Part shown: positions 1 through 5,754 of the stretch, piece by piece
Position numbering within the stretch: the stretch's first letter is position 1
Layout: every line of letters starts with the position of its first letter
Assembly (NCBI GenBank): GCA_016195615.1
Contig: JACPZF010000010.1
Location: forward strand, 1-9,352
Direction: 5' to 3'
Source: Candidatus Gottesmanbacteria bacterium
Lineage (GTDB): Bacteria > Patescibacteriota > Microgenomatia > JACPZF01
DNA length: 9,352 bases
Program-made: the position numbers and the translations under genes
The notes under the pieces: generated by a model
The model's database searches: none
The model's input: the letters and a program-made list of their open reading frames with translations, nothing else
What the model was told of the DNA's origin: nothing

Positions 1-1305
1 AAAGGCATAGATTTAATAGCCACCGGAGACTGGACGCATCCGCTATGGCTTCGGGAGTTAAAGGCGAATTTAGAGGAAGACGGAGGTGGACTTCTTAATC
101 TCAAATCCCAAATCCCAAATCCCAAATCTCAAAAAGAACCCAAATTTTTATTAAGCGGGGAAGTAAGCTGTATTTATAGCCAGGGAGGAAAAGTAAGAAG
201 AATTCATACTTTAATCTTTGCTCCGGAGTTTGACATCGTCGATAAAATAAACGCGGAACTAACAAAGCGCGGTTGTAATTTGATGTCGGACGGAAGGCCG
301 ATTATTGGTTTAACCAGCATCCAGCTGGCCGAGGTTGTATTTTCCATTTCCGAGGACTGTTTATTAATACCGGCTCACGCCTGGACGCCGTGGTTTTCGC
401 TTTTTGGTTCGATGAGCGGTTTTGACTCCATCGCTGAGGCGTTTGGTCCCTACGCCGATAAAATCTATGCGATCGAAACCGGGCTCTCGAGCGATCCAGC
501 GATGAATTGGAGGATAACGGAACTAGAGAATAGAAGTATCGTCAGTTTTTCGGATGCACATTCCGGGCCTAAGTTAGGTAGGGAGGCAACCGTTTTCGTT
601 ACTGACGAAAACGAAATAACAAATGACCCGCCTGCTGGCGAGGCAGGCAAATTTCAAATTTCAAAGGAAATAACCTACGAAGATATAAAACTGGCGATTA
701 CGCAAAAGAGTCATAAATGGAAAATCGGCTACACCATCGAATTCTATCCCGAGGAAGGAAAGTACCATTATACTGGGCATCGTGCTTGTAACGTTCGCCA
801 ATCACCGGAAGAGACAAAACAATTAGGTAATATTTGTAATGTTTGCGGTAAGCCGCTAACCGTGGGAGTAATGCATCGCGTAGAGGAATTAGCAGGAAGA
901 AGTGAGGAAGATTTAAAACTGTCTAAAAAAGAAATACCAGGAACCAACATCAAAGGAGTTTATTCAGATTATTTTCCTAAAAGAGCTCCTTATATTATGC
1001 TCGTTCCTTTACAAGAAATCCTCGCCGAGGCAATCGGCGGTTTGGTAACATCTGATAAAGTTCAAAATGAATACCTTAAGCTCGTCGAGGCCCTAGGCGG
1101 TGAGTTTGACGTGTTATTAACTAGCGACGTTTCCGAAATTGCCAAAATTTCCGGAGAGAAAGTAGCGGAGGGCATAGACAAAGTACGAAAAGGGGACATT
1201 GTCATTGATCCGGGGTATGACGGCGTGTTTGGGGTGGTAAAAATTTGGGGCAACGAGAAAGATAAAATTATCGACGAGGAGAAAAAACAGCTATCGCTGT
1301 TTTAA
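1..1305 (+). CDS. PHP-domain nuclease, EndoQ-like (5' end missing)
   Basis: The frame is open from base 1, so the gene starts upstream; the TTG at 280 is internal. 434 residues are visible. PHP metal-site motifs are present: GDWTHP (residues 9-14), SGEV (52-55), RIHT (67-70), PAHAWTPW (124-131), AIETG (157-161) and SDAHS (184-188). A zinc-binding-like stretch follows, with Cys263, Cys279, Cys282 and nearby histidines, ending in GVMHRVEELA. This order matches the bacterial relatives of endonuclease Q, which in archaea cuts DNA 5' of deaminated bases and abasic sites. The N-terminal HxH motif, probably 30-40 residues upstream, is outside the window. The C-terminus is QLSLF, a canonical beta-clamp-binding pentapeptide. 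Two stretches look inserted: residues about 28-48 (heptamer repeat) and 208-222 (REP-like palindrome). The next gene starts 8 nt after the stop. The family is confident; the exact DNA substrate is inferred. Confidence 0.88.
   Translation, partial: KGIDLIATGDWTHPLWLRELKANLEEDGGGLLNLKSQIPNPKSQKEPKFLLSGEVSCIYSQGGKVRRIHTLIFAPEFDIVDKINAELTKRGCNLMSDGRPIIGLTSIQLAEVVFSISEDCLLIPAHAWTPWFSLFGSMSGFDSIAEAFGPYADKIYAIETGLSSDPAMNWRITELENRSIVSFSDAHSGPKLGREATVFVTDENEITNDPPAGEAGKFQISKEITYEDIKLAITQKSHKWKIGYTIEFYPEEGKYHYTGHRACNVRQSPEETKQLGNICNVCGKPLTVGVMHRVEELAGRSEEDLKLSKKEIPGTNIKGVYSDYFPKRAPYIMLVPLQEILAEAIGGLVTSDKVQNEYLKLVEALGGEFDVLLTSDVSEIAKISGEKVAEGIDKVRKGDIVIDPGYDGVFGVVKIWGNEKDKIIDEEKKQLSLF
102..129 (+). repeat. 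Heptamer tandem repeat CAAATCY x4 inside the PHP gene
   Basis: Three copies of CAAATCC and one CAAATCT stand head to tail, followed by a degenerate CAAAAAG. The period of 7 is not a multiple of 3, so the encoded peptide (LKSQIPNPKSQKE) is not itself repetitive. The stretch sits between two conserved PHP motifs, where homologues are expected to have a short loop. It looks like a tolerated expansion rather than a functional domain. Confidence 0.85.
628..665 (+). repeat. REP-like GC palindrome followed by CAAATTT repeats, inside the PHP gene
   Basis: GCCTGC (630-635) and GCAGGC (643-648) form a 6-bp stem around a 7-nt loop, in a GC-rich island within an AT-rich gene. Two copies of CAAATTT (648-661) and a partial third follow directly. 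The encoded peptide PPAGEAGK lies in a variable linker after the SDAHS motif. GC-rich palindromes of this kind recur in CPR genomes as interspersed elements (recollection, not checked). Confidence 0.6.
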
Positions 1306-1313
1306 ATAAACTC

Positions 1314-2297
1314 ATGGTTACCTATAAAATAACAGCTGGTCTAGAGACTTATTTAAATGAGTGGAATAGATTAATCGAAAATAGCCATACGGCGACGGTT
1401 TTCCAAACCCCAGAGTATCTTTTATCTTGGCGCGAGTCCTTCGTTTCCCAAAAAGAAGTTTTGCTCATTAGTATTTTTGAGGATTTAGAAGTAATTGGTA
1501 TAGCAGTATTTAGAAAACAGGCCGATAAGGCAACCCTGCTAGGAACCGACCGCATTGGTTTGGGCGGCGATTTAGTAACTGATTTTGGCGATATCATCGC
1601 CAAAGAAGGAAAAGAAAAAGAGATTTGGAAAGAAGTTCTTTTGGCCCTTGGGAAAAATGGAATTAAGGAGGTCGTTTTAGACTATATCAGACAAACGTCA
1701 CCTAGTTTTACAGCGTTAACTAAATTGGGACACTCCCATGAGGAAATGCTTGACAACGCCATTCCCGACGTTTCGCCCTCTCTTGACCTGCCGAAAACTT
1801 TTAACGATTATTTAAATTTATTAGAAAGAAAAAATCGTCATGAATTACAGCGGAAATTAAGAAGATTGGAAAACACCGGGTATGATATTAGAGTATCAGC
1901 AAAAGCGACGGATATTACCGAATTTATTAGATTGCATAAGGCCTCGACGTTGACAAAAGACCGTTTTATGAATAGTGAAATGGTAAATTTTTTTACTAAG
2001 ATTGCAAAAGGACTTTTTAGTAAAGGTTTTATCGATTTGGTGTTTATGGAAGTGGAAGGGAAGAGCGTCGCCTCAACACTGTCTTTTTTATGGAAGAGAG
2101 AATACTGGTTATATAATTCCGGTTTTGATCGAAACTACAAAGATCTCGCAGTTGGATTATTACTAAAAGGCTTAACCATTAAAAGGGCAATTGATCTGGG
2201 GTATAATAAATACAATTTTTTAAGAGGCAACGAGCGGTATAAATACGATTTGGGAGCAATAGACGAGAAGCTGTACAAGATAATAATTCAATTTTAA
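1314..2297 (+). CDS. FemAB/BioF2-like GNAT acyltransferase (Acetyltransf_6 / CelD type)
   Basis: This is a 327-residue protein, the usual size for the double-GNAT family that includes FemAB peptidyl transferases and CelD/BioF2-like proteins. The N-terminal half has the family signature W-x2-L (17-20) and TVFQTPEYLLSW (28-39). A basic helix NRHELQRKLRRLE (174-186) joins the halves. The C-terminal half carries the typical run LWKREYWLYNSGFD (259-272), then a conserved helix start at 276-288 and YNKYNFLRGNERYKYDLG (297-314). Members transfer acyl or aminoacyl groups to cell-wall, glycan or similar acceptors in the cytoplasm; the substrate here is unknown. It starts 8 nt after the PHP gene without a Shine-Dalgarno site and is followed by a deacetylase gene 31 nt away. 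A shared job in modifying a glycan or cell-surface precursor is plausible but only inferred from context. Confidence 0.85.
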   Translation: MVTYKITAGLETYLNEWNRLIENSHTATVFQTPEYLLSWRESFVSQKEVLLISIFEDLEVIGIAVFRKQADKATLLGTDRIGLGGDLVTDFGDIIAKEGKEKEIWKEVLLALGKNGIKEVVLDYIRQTSPSFTALTKLGHSHEEMLDNAIPDVSPSLDLPKTFNDYLNLLERKNRHELQRKLRRLENTGYDIRVSAKATDITEFIRLHKASTLTKDRFMNSEMVNFFTKIAKGLFSKGFIDLVFMEVEGKSVASTLSFLWKREYWLYNSGFDRNYKDLAVGLLLKGLTIKRAIDLGYNKYNFLRGNERYKYDLGAIDEKLYKIIIQF

Positions 2298-2324
2298 ATT
2301 TCTAATTTCTAATTTATAATTAAA
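2297..2324 (+). repeat. Heptamer repeat AATTTCT in the acyltransferase/deacetylase gap
   Basis: AATTTCT occurs twice, then AATTTAT and AATTAAA, filling nearly the whole gap between the two genes. It has the same 7-nt period as the repeats inside the PHP gene. No Shine-Dalgarno site precedes the ATG at 2329. Confidence 0.6.
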
Positions 2325-2328
2325 AATT

Positions 2329-3009
2329 ATGGGAAAACGTCTTCTAGCAGTCTTCGCCCATCCGGACGATGAAAGCTTTGGCCCGGGCGGGACTTTGGCT
2401 AAATATGCCAAAGTAGGGGTAGAGATTCACGTGTTATGTGCTACGAAAGGGGAGGCTGGCGGAAGTACTGGAACCATTCGGGAAAAAGAGCTATTTGCGG
2501 CAAGCAGGGTACTAGGCGTCAAAAAAGTCGAGTTTCTAGATTTTATCGACGGCGAGTTATCAAATAATAAATATCATCAGGTTGCCGAAAAAATTCTCCG
2601 TAAAATTACTCAATTTAAACCGCACGTTATAATGACTTTTGAACCCCAGGGAGTTTCTGGCCATCTTGATCACGTGGCAATTTCTCTGATTACAACCTAT
2701 GCTTTTTTGAGACAAAACGTTGCTAAAAAACTCTATTATTATTGCATCACCAAAGCGCGGTCGGCGAAAATGGCCGATTACTACATCTATTTTCCGCCGG
2801 GCTATGGTGTAGAAGAAATTACGACCACAATTGATATTTCCCCAGTTTGGGATACCAAAGTAAAAGCCATGAAAAAACACCAAAGTCAAATTCACGACGT
2901 CGAAAGAATCTTAATTAGATTTAAGGATTTTCCCAAGGAAGAAAATTTTCTGAAGTTTTCTTCTTTAGACAAGAAAGACTTTAAAAAAAGTAGTGGTTTT
3001 GAATTTTAA
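2329..3009 (+). CDS. PIG-L / LmbE-family deacetylase
   Basis: This is a 226-residue zinc-dependent N-deacetylase of the PIG-L (LmbE) family, a size typical of bacterial members. The metal and catalytic motif AHPDDE lies at residues 10-15, followed by GPGGTLAKYAKVG (18-30) and TKGEAG (39-44). The second metal motif, SGHLDH, is at 110-115 (His112, Asp114, His115), and the family's C-terminal KKHQSQ is at 182-187. Relatives remove acetyl groups from GlcNAc-type sugars, for example in GlcNAc-PI, bacillithiol and mycothiol precursors; the substrate here cannot be read from sequence. It lacks a signal peptide, so it should be cytoplasmic. It is the last gene of the first + strand cluster: a strong promoter begins 4 nt after its stop. 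It could pair with the upstream acyltransferase on an amino sugar (inference). Confidence 0.93.
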   Translation: MGKRLLAVFAHPDDESFGPGGTLAKYAKVGVEIHVLCATKGEAGGSTGTIREKELFAASRVLGVKKVEFLDFIDGELSNNKYHQVAEKILRKITQFKPHVIMTFEPQGVSGHLDHVAISLITTYAFLRQNVAKKLYYYCITKARSAKMADYYIYFPPGYGVEEITTTIDISPVWDTKVKAMKKHQSQIHDVERILIRFKDFPKEENFLKFSSLDKKDFKKSSGFEF

Positions 3010-3012
3010 AGG

Positions 3013-3042
3013 TTGACAGTTTTTATTTTTTAGTGCTACGCT
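3013..3042 (+). promoter_or_regulatory. Promoter for the two membrane protein genes
   Basis: A perfect TTGACA -35 box (3013-3018) is followed after 18 nt by TACGCT (3037-3042), which is preceded by TGC and so gives an extended -10 of the TGnTAnnnT type. Transcription would begin near 3049, leaving a leader of about 25 nt that carries the Shine-Dalgarno site. It lies directly after the deacetylase stop and separates the two units. Confidence 0.7.
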
Positions 3043-3061
3043 GGTTTTATAAACTATTTAT

Positions 3062-3068
3062 GAGGAGG
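3062..3068 (+). promoter_or_regulatory. Strong Shine-Dalgarno GAGGAGG
   Basis: It stands 5 nt before the ATG at 3074 and 8 nt before the ATG at 3077. The 8-nt spacing is closer to optimal, so the second methionine may be the real start. Confidence 0.8.
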
Positions 3069-3073
3069 AATAT

Positions 3074-3370
3074 ATGATGGAAGTTAAGTCGGTTGCCCCA
3101 AAGTCGCTTTTTAAAGTAGGCTTCTTTTTTTACTTAGCAATGATGTTGGTTGTCGGCCTGGTAGGACTAGTATTCCTTGTCTTTAATCTAGCGACCAATT
3201 ACTCTAGCGCAGCGCTCACGGGAGCATTAGGAGCCATTGCCGTTTATGTTGGCATGGCCTTGTTTTATGCCCTAGTGGCAGCTGTTTTTCTAGGAGTTTC
3301 CGGGGTACTTTACAATAAAATTGCCAAGAGATTTGGCGGCATAAAAGTAGAAACAGAAGAAATAAAGTAA
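3074..3370 (+). CDS. Small membrane protein, DUF3566-like
   Basis: This is a 98-residue protein with two predicted membrane segments, at about 15-40 and 53-80. The N-terminal KSVAPKSLFKVGFFF and the C-terminal LYNKIAKRFGGIKVE have the layout of DUF3566-type proteins: a short cytoplasmic start, two helices, then LYN-x-GGI/V-x-V. Function is unknown in the family, and I infer none. It is the first gene of a two-gene unit with its own promoter and a strong Shine-Dalgarno site, which suggests higher expression than the mostly SD-less genes around it. The next gene, 41 nt downstream, also encodes a small membrane protein. The family assignment rests on pattern memory, so it is moderate. Confidence 0.7.
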   Translation: MMEVKSVAPKSLFKVGFFFYLAMMLVVGLVGLVFLVFNLATNYSSAALTGALGAIAVYVGMALFYALVAAVFLGVSGVLYNKIAKRFGGIKVETEEIK

Positions 3371-3397
3371 AAGAGTATTAAATAAATAATAACGATT

Positions 3398-3405
3398 GGA
3401 GGTGA
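3398..3405 (+). promoter_or_regulatory. Strong Shine-Dalgarno GGAGGTGA
   Basis: Eight bases complementary to the usual 16S rRNA 3' tail lie 6 nt before the ATG at 3412. The site fixes that start. Confidence 0.85.
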
Positions 3406-3411
3406 AAAATA

Positions 3412-3747
3412 ATGCCAAGTGCCAAAAACGAGGTCGTCTCCAAATCCAATAAAAACATGATGGCTGCAGCAGCCTATCTTCTAGGTTTTGTCACGGGAGT
3501 AGTTTTACTTCTGGTGGAAAAAGAAGATAAGTTTGTTCGTTTTCATGCCATGCAATCAACCATCACTTTTGGTTTGCTATTTTTAGTGGGCTTAGTGCCG
3601 CTAGTGGGCTGGTTGGTCGGTGTGGTTTTAGCTCCTCTTAGCCTTATCCTCTGGTTGGTTTTAATGTGGAAAGCTTATCAGGGCGAGATGTTTAAATTAC
3701 CAGTGATTGGTGATTTAGCTGAGAAACAACTAGAAAAACTTAAATAA
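3412..3747 (+). CDS. Small membrane protein, DUF4870/Tic20-like
   Basis: This is a 111-residue protein. A polar N-terminus (1-15) is followed by a first helix, AAAAYLLGFVTGVVLLLVEK (18-37), and then the signature DKFVRFHAMQST (39-50), which is typical of DUF4870/Tic20-like proteins (a helix ending in E, then K-x-V-R-x-HA-Q-x). Two more helices follow, around 51-72 and 73-87, then WKAYQGEMFKLPVIGDLAEK. The C-terminal amphipathic, Lys-rich tail is also usual. The family's role is unknown in bacteria; some relatives are proposed channel or membrane-organising proteins. It is probably co-transcribed with the upstream small membrane protein gene, and the unit ends at the terminator about 36 nt downstream. 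Confidence 0.85.
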   Translation: MPSAKNEVVSKSNKNMMAAAAYLLGFVTGVVLLLVEKEDKFVRFHAMQSTITFGLLFLVGLVPLVGWLVGVVLAPLSLILWLVLMWKAYQGEMFKLPVIGDLAEKQLEKLK

Positions 3748-3783
3748 TTGGGAGAGTTGAGGGGGATGGGGAAGAACTGAAAT

Positions 3784-3808
3784 ACCACTTGAAGAGAGTG
3801 GTTTTTTT
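3784..3808 (+). terminator. Rho-independent terminator
   Basis: ACCACT (3784-3789) pairs with AGTGGT (3797-3802) around a 7-nt loop, and the final T begins a run of seven T (3802-3808). It closes the membrane-protein unit. The rest of the 3748-3849 gap shows no gene and no clear promoter for the next gene. Confidence 0.85.
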
Positions 3809-3849
3809 CGTGGCAAAAGACTAAGATAACAAAAAACAACCATAATAAG

Positions 3850-4470
3850 ATGTTTAAAAATCGTCTCGATGCCGGATATCAATTAGCCGAAAAACTAATC
3901 TATCACAAAGACAAAAAAGATGTTTTGGTCTTAGGTCTAGCAAGAGGGGGCGTTGTCGTCGCCAAAGCAATAGCAAACAAACTTAAACTTTTCCTATCAG
4001 TGATTTGTGTTAAAAAACTAGGCGCGCCCGGCAATCCGGAGCTGGCAATTGGCGCCGTAAGTGAAGAAAAAACCGTAGTTTGGAATAAACAGTTAATAAA
4101 GACCCTAAGAGTGGATGAGGATTATAAGGAGAAAGTATTAAGTATCAAGTATCAGGAAGTAAGCAAACAACAGGAAAAATTTCGCCAGGGGAAAGAATTG
4201 AAACTTAAAAACAAAACAGTAATTTTAGTCGATGACGGCATTGCTACCGGCTTGACAATGGCCGCGGCCATAAAATTTTGCCGCCAAACTGCGGCAAAAA
4301 TTATTCTCGCCGCAGCGGTTTGTGCCAAAGATTCTTTTCTTGAGCTAAGGCCGTTAGTAGATGAGTTTATTTGTTTAGAAGTAAAGGAGAATTTTTACGC
4401 GGTGGGAGAGTTTTACGAGGAGTTTGGACAAGTAAGTGATGAGGAAGTGGTAAAATTATTAAAGAATTAA
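3850..4470 (+). CDS. Type I phosphoribosyltransferase-domain protein
   Basis: This is a 206-residue PRTase-fold protein. The PRPP-binding loop VILVDDGIATGLTM is at residues 124-137, with the two adjacent acidic residues Asp128-Asp129. The N-terminal part has FKNRLDAGYQLAEKL (2-16), GLARGG (29-34) and the family run VKKLGAPGNPELAIGAV (54-70). This combination is typical of the widespread stand-alone 'phosphoribosyltransferase' proteins, which are sometimes fused to hydrolases in other bacteria. The nucleobase or other substrate is not known. No Shine-Dalgarno site precedes the ATG. The next gene starts 4 nt after the stop, so the two are almost certainly co-transcribed. Confidence 0.9.
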   Translation: MFKNRLDAGYQLAEKLIYHKDKKDVLVLGLARGGVVVAKAIANKLKLFLSVICVKKLGAPGNPELAIGAVSEEKTVVWNKQLIKTLRVDEDYKEKVLSIKYQEVSKQQEKFRQGKELKLKNKTVILVDDGIATGLTMAAAIKFCRQTAAKIILAAAVCAKDSFLELRPLVDEFICLEVKENFYAVGEFYEEFGQVSDEEVVKLLKN

Positions 4471-4474
4471 AAAT

Positions 4475-5017
4475 ATGGATATTTTAGATTTCGCCAAACA
4501 GGCCGCAGAAGAAGGGGGAAAAGCTGCGCTTTCGTATTTTAATAAAGAACATACCTATCATCATAAAGGCCACCTTTCCAATTTTGCGACCGAAGGGGAT
4601 TTGGCGAGTGAAAAAGTAATTTATGATATCGTCAGAAAAAATTTCCCTAGGGATAATTTTCTTTCGGAAGAAATGGGCCTCGTAGATAATAGTGGAGAAT
4701 ATACTTGGGTGGTTGATCCAATTGATGGAACCGTAGCTTTTTCCCGAAGATTGCCGCTTTGGGGAATTGCGATTTCGCTTTTTAAAGGAGACGAACCCAT
4801 TTTAGGCGTAATCAATTTTCCGGTTTTTAAAGAAATGTATTGGTGTGAAAAAAATAAAGGGGCGTTTTTAAATAATAAAAAAATTAACGTAAATACAGTT
4901 TCTGACTTGCAAAAAAGTTTGGTCGCACTTGAGTATAGCTACGCTGATAATAGGCCCAAACAAAAATTCCCTTTTGACGCTTTTTTAAGAAATTTCCCCG
5001 GTATGGTTTCTTACTAG
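4475..5017 (+). pseudogene. Inositol-monophosphatase-family gene, C-terminal third missing
   Basis: It encodes 180 residues against about 250-270 for the family (FIG superfamily: IMPase, CysQ, FBPase-like). The N-terminal catalytic half is intact: FATEGDLASE (37-46), LSEEMG (63-68) with the metal-binding Glu pair, and WVVDPIDGTVAF (78-89) with Asp81 and Asp84. The reading frame stops in SYADNRPKQKFPFDAF-LRNFPGMVSY, just before the segment that should carry the GSAALD-like helix and the WDxAAG metal motif. I checked the following bases in the other + frames and found no continuation of the family; instead a non-coding stretch with a 16-bp hairpin follows. The protein should lack one metal-binding aspartate and part of the core, so it is probably inactive or depends on a partner. 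No internal frameshift is seen, so this looks like loss of the 3' end. It starts 4 nt after the phosphoribosyltransferase gene. Confidence 0.7.
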
Positions 5018-5080
5018 TAATGGGATTTTACATGAAAAGCTAAAAAATAGCTTAAAAGGGTATTTAGAGAAAACTTAACC

Positions 5081-5120
5081 AAGGTGGAACCTTAACATGA
5101 GGGCGTTAAGGTTCCACCTT
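5081..5120. repeat. Perfect 16-bp inverted repeat (nested palindrome)
   Basis: AAGGTGGAACCTTAA (5081-5095) is exactly complementary to 5106-5120, and C5096-G5105 adds a sixteenth pair around an 8-nt loop. Each arm also contains its own small palindrome, AAGGT-N3-ACCTT (5081-5093 and 5108-5120), so the same 13-bp site occurs in both orientations. No T run follows on either strand, so it is not a standard terminator. It sits between the truncated phosphatase gene and pth, 10 nt before the pth start codon. It may be a mobile palindromic element, a paired operator or an mRNA processing/stability hairpin. Confidence 0.85.
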
Positions 5121-5130
5121 AATAAAAATT

Positions 5131-5658
5131 ATGAAAATAATCGTCGGACTTGGCAATCCAGGCAAGGAATACGAAAAAACCCGGCATAATGTGGGGTTTA
5201 TGGTGCTTGACGAGTTAGTAAAAATTTATAAAGCGGGAAAGGATGTAAAGACTCTGAAACCGCAGACATTTATGAACGAATCGGGGAAGGCGGTAAAAAA
5301 AGAATTAAAGAATCAAAGAATTAAAGAATTAAAGAATTTGTGGGTAGTGCATGACGATTTAGATTTAGAATTGGGGCGAATAAAAATTCACGCGGGCGGA
5401 TCGTCCGGCCATCATGGTATCGAATCAATTATTAAAAAAGTTGGGGCAAATGATTTTGTGAAGTTTCGGGTGGGAATAGGCAGGCCTAAACTCGACGACA
5501 AAGCTTGCTATTATCAAAATACTAAAGATTATTTACTGTCTCCATTTAAAAAAGACGAGTTAGCAGTAATAAATTCGGCTATCAAAAAGACTGCAAAGGC
5601 GGTAATAATGGCTTTAAAAGAAGGATTAGATAAAGCAATGAATGAATTTAACAGCTAA
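5131..5658 (+). CDS. pth: Peptidyl-tRNA hydrolase, shortened and divergent
   Basis: The enzyme releases peptides from prematurely dissociated peptidyl-tRNA so that the tRNA can be reused. Family motifs are present: IVGLGNPGKEYEKTRHNVGF (4-23) with Asn9 and the catalytic His19, LKPQTFMNESG (42-52) with Asn49, VHDDLDL (73-79) with catalytic Asp75, and RVGIGRP near the middle. Three things are odd. His19 to Asn49 is 30 residues, whereas E. coli Pth has 48, so about 18 residues (a strand-turn segment) are missing. The position equal to E. coli Asn114 in GHNG is His95 (GSSGHHG). Residues 57-70 are encoded by five tandem copies of an octamer. Total length is 175 residues against about 185-200. The ATG at 5131 has no Shine-Dalgarno site and sits 10 nt after the hairpin. 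The assignment is sure; full activity is not. Confidence 0.93.
   Translation: MKIIVGLGNPGKEYEKTRHNVGFMVLDELVKIYKAGKDVKTLKPQTFMNESGKAVKKELKNQRIKELKNLWVVHDDLDLELGRIKIHAGGSSGHHGIESIIKKVGANDFVKFRVGIGRPKLDDKACYYQNTKDYLLSPFKKDELAVINSAIKKTAKAVIMALKEGLDKAMNEFNS
5299..5338 (+). repeat. Octamer tandem repeat AAAGAATT x5 inside pth
   Basis: Five copies (one reads AAAGAATC) cover 40 nt and encode a basic linker, KELKNQRIKELKNL. The 8-nt unit shifts frame with every copy, so only certain copy numbers keep pth open. Related GAATTAAAGAA strings occur at about 4464, 6029 and 9189. Confidence 0.85.
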
Positions 5659-5665
5659 TAAAAAA

Positions 5666-5747
5666 AGCGGGTCCTGCCGGTGCTCGTCTTGCCAGAAGTT
5701 GTTTTGGTAAACAAAAAACTTGGACAAGACTCGCATCGTCACCCGCT
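5666..5747. repeat. 82-nt long imperfect hairpin between pth and the fusion gene
   Basis: AGCGGGT (5666-5672) pairs with ACCCGCT (5741-5747). Inside it, CGGTGC (5678-5683) pairs with 5733-5738 (one G-U), GTCTTG (5686-5691) with CAAGAC (5725-5730), CC (5692-5693) with GG (5722-5723) across a bulged A, and AAGTT then TTT (5696-5704) with 5713-5721. The whole element therefore folds as one arm pair with small internal loops and an apical loop of 8 nt or so. It is flanked by A runs; on the - strand the base is followed by seven T. It may be a structured RNA, a degenerate MITE-like element or a - strand terminator. Confidence 0.75.
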
Positions 5748-5754
5748 CAAAAAT

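Noticed and set aside
280..1305. PHP gene starting at the TTG at 280
   Set aside because: The frame is open to base 1 and upstream residues carry conserved PHP motifs (GDWTHP, SGEV, RIHT), so the gene is cut by the window edge.
5037..5053. AAGCTA-A5-TAGCTT hairpin after the truncated phosphatase gene as a terminator
   Set aside because: The stem is only 6 bp of mostly A-T pairs and no T run follows on the + strand; chance is likely in AT-rich DNA.
5081..5120. T-box riboswitch, because GGTGGAACC resembles the T-box core
   Set aside because: There is no stem I leader, no room for one between the phosphatase stop and pth, no terminator T run, and the downstream gene is not an aminoacyl-tRNA synthetase or transporter. 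The perfect palindrome explains the string better.
5680..5754. GTG start at 5680 extending the fusion protein by 25 residues
   Set aside because: The extra codons lie inside the long hairpin, have no family resemblance and no ribosome binding site. The ATG at 5755 directly follows the hairpin.
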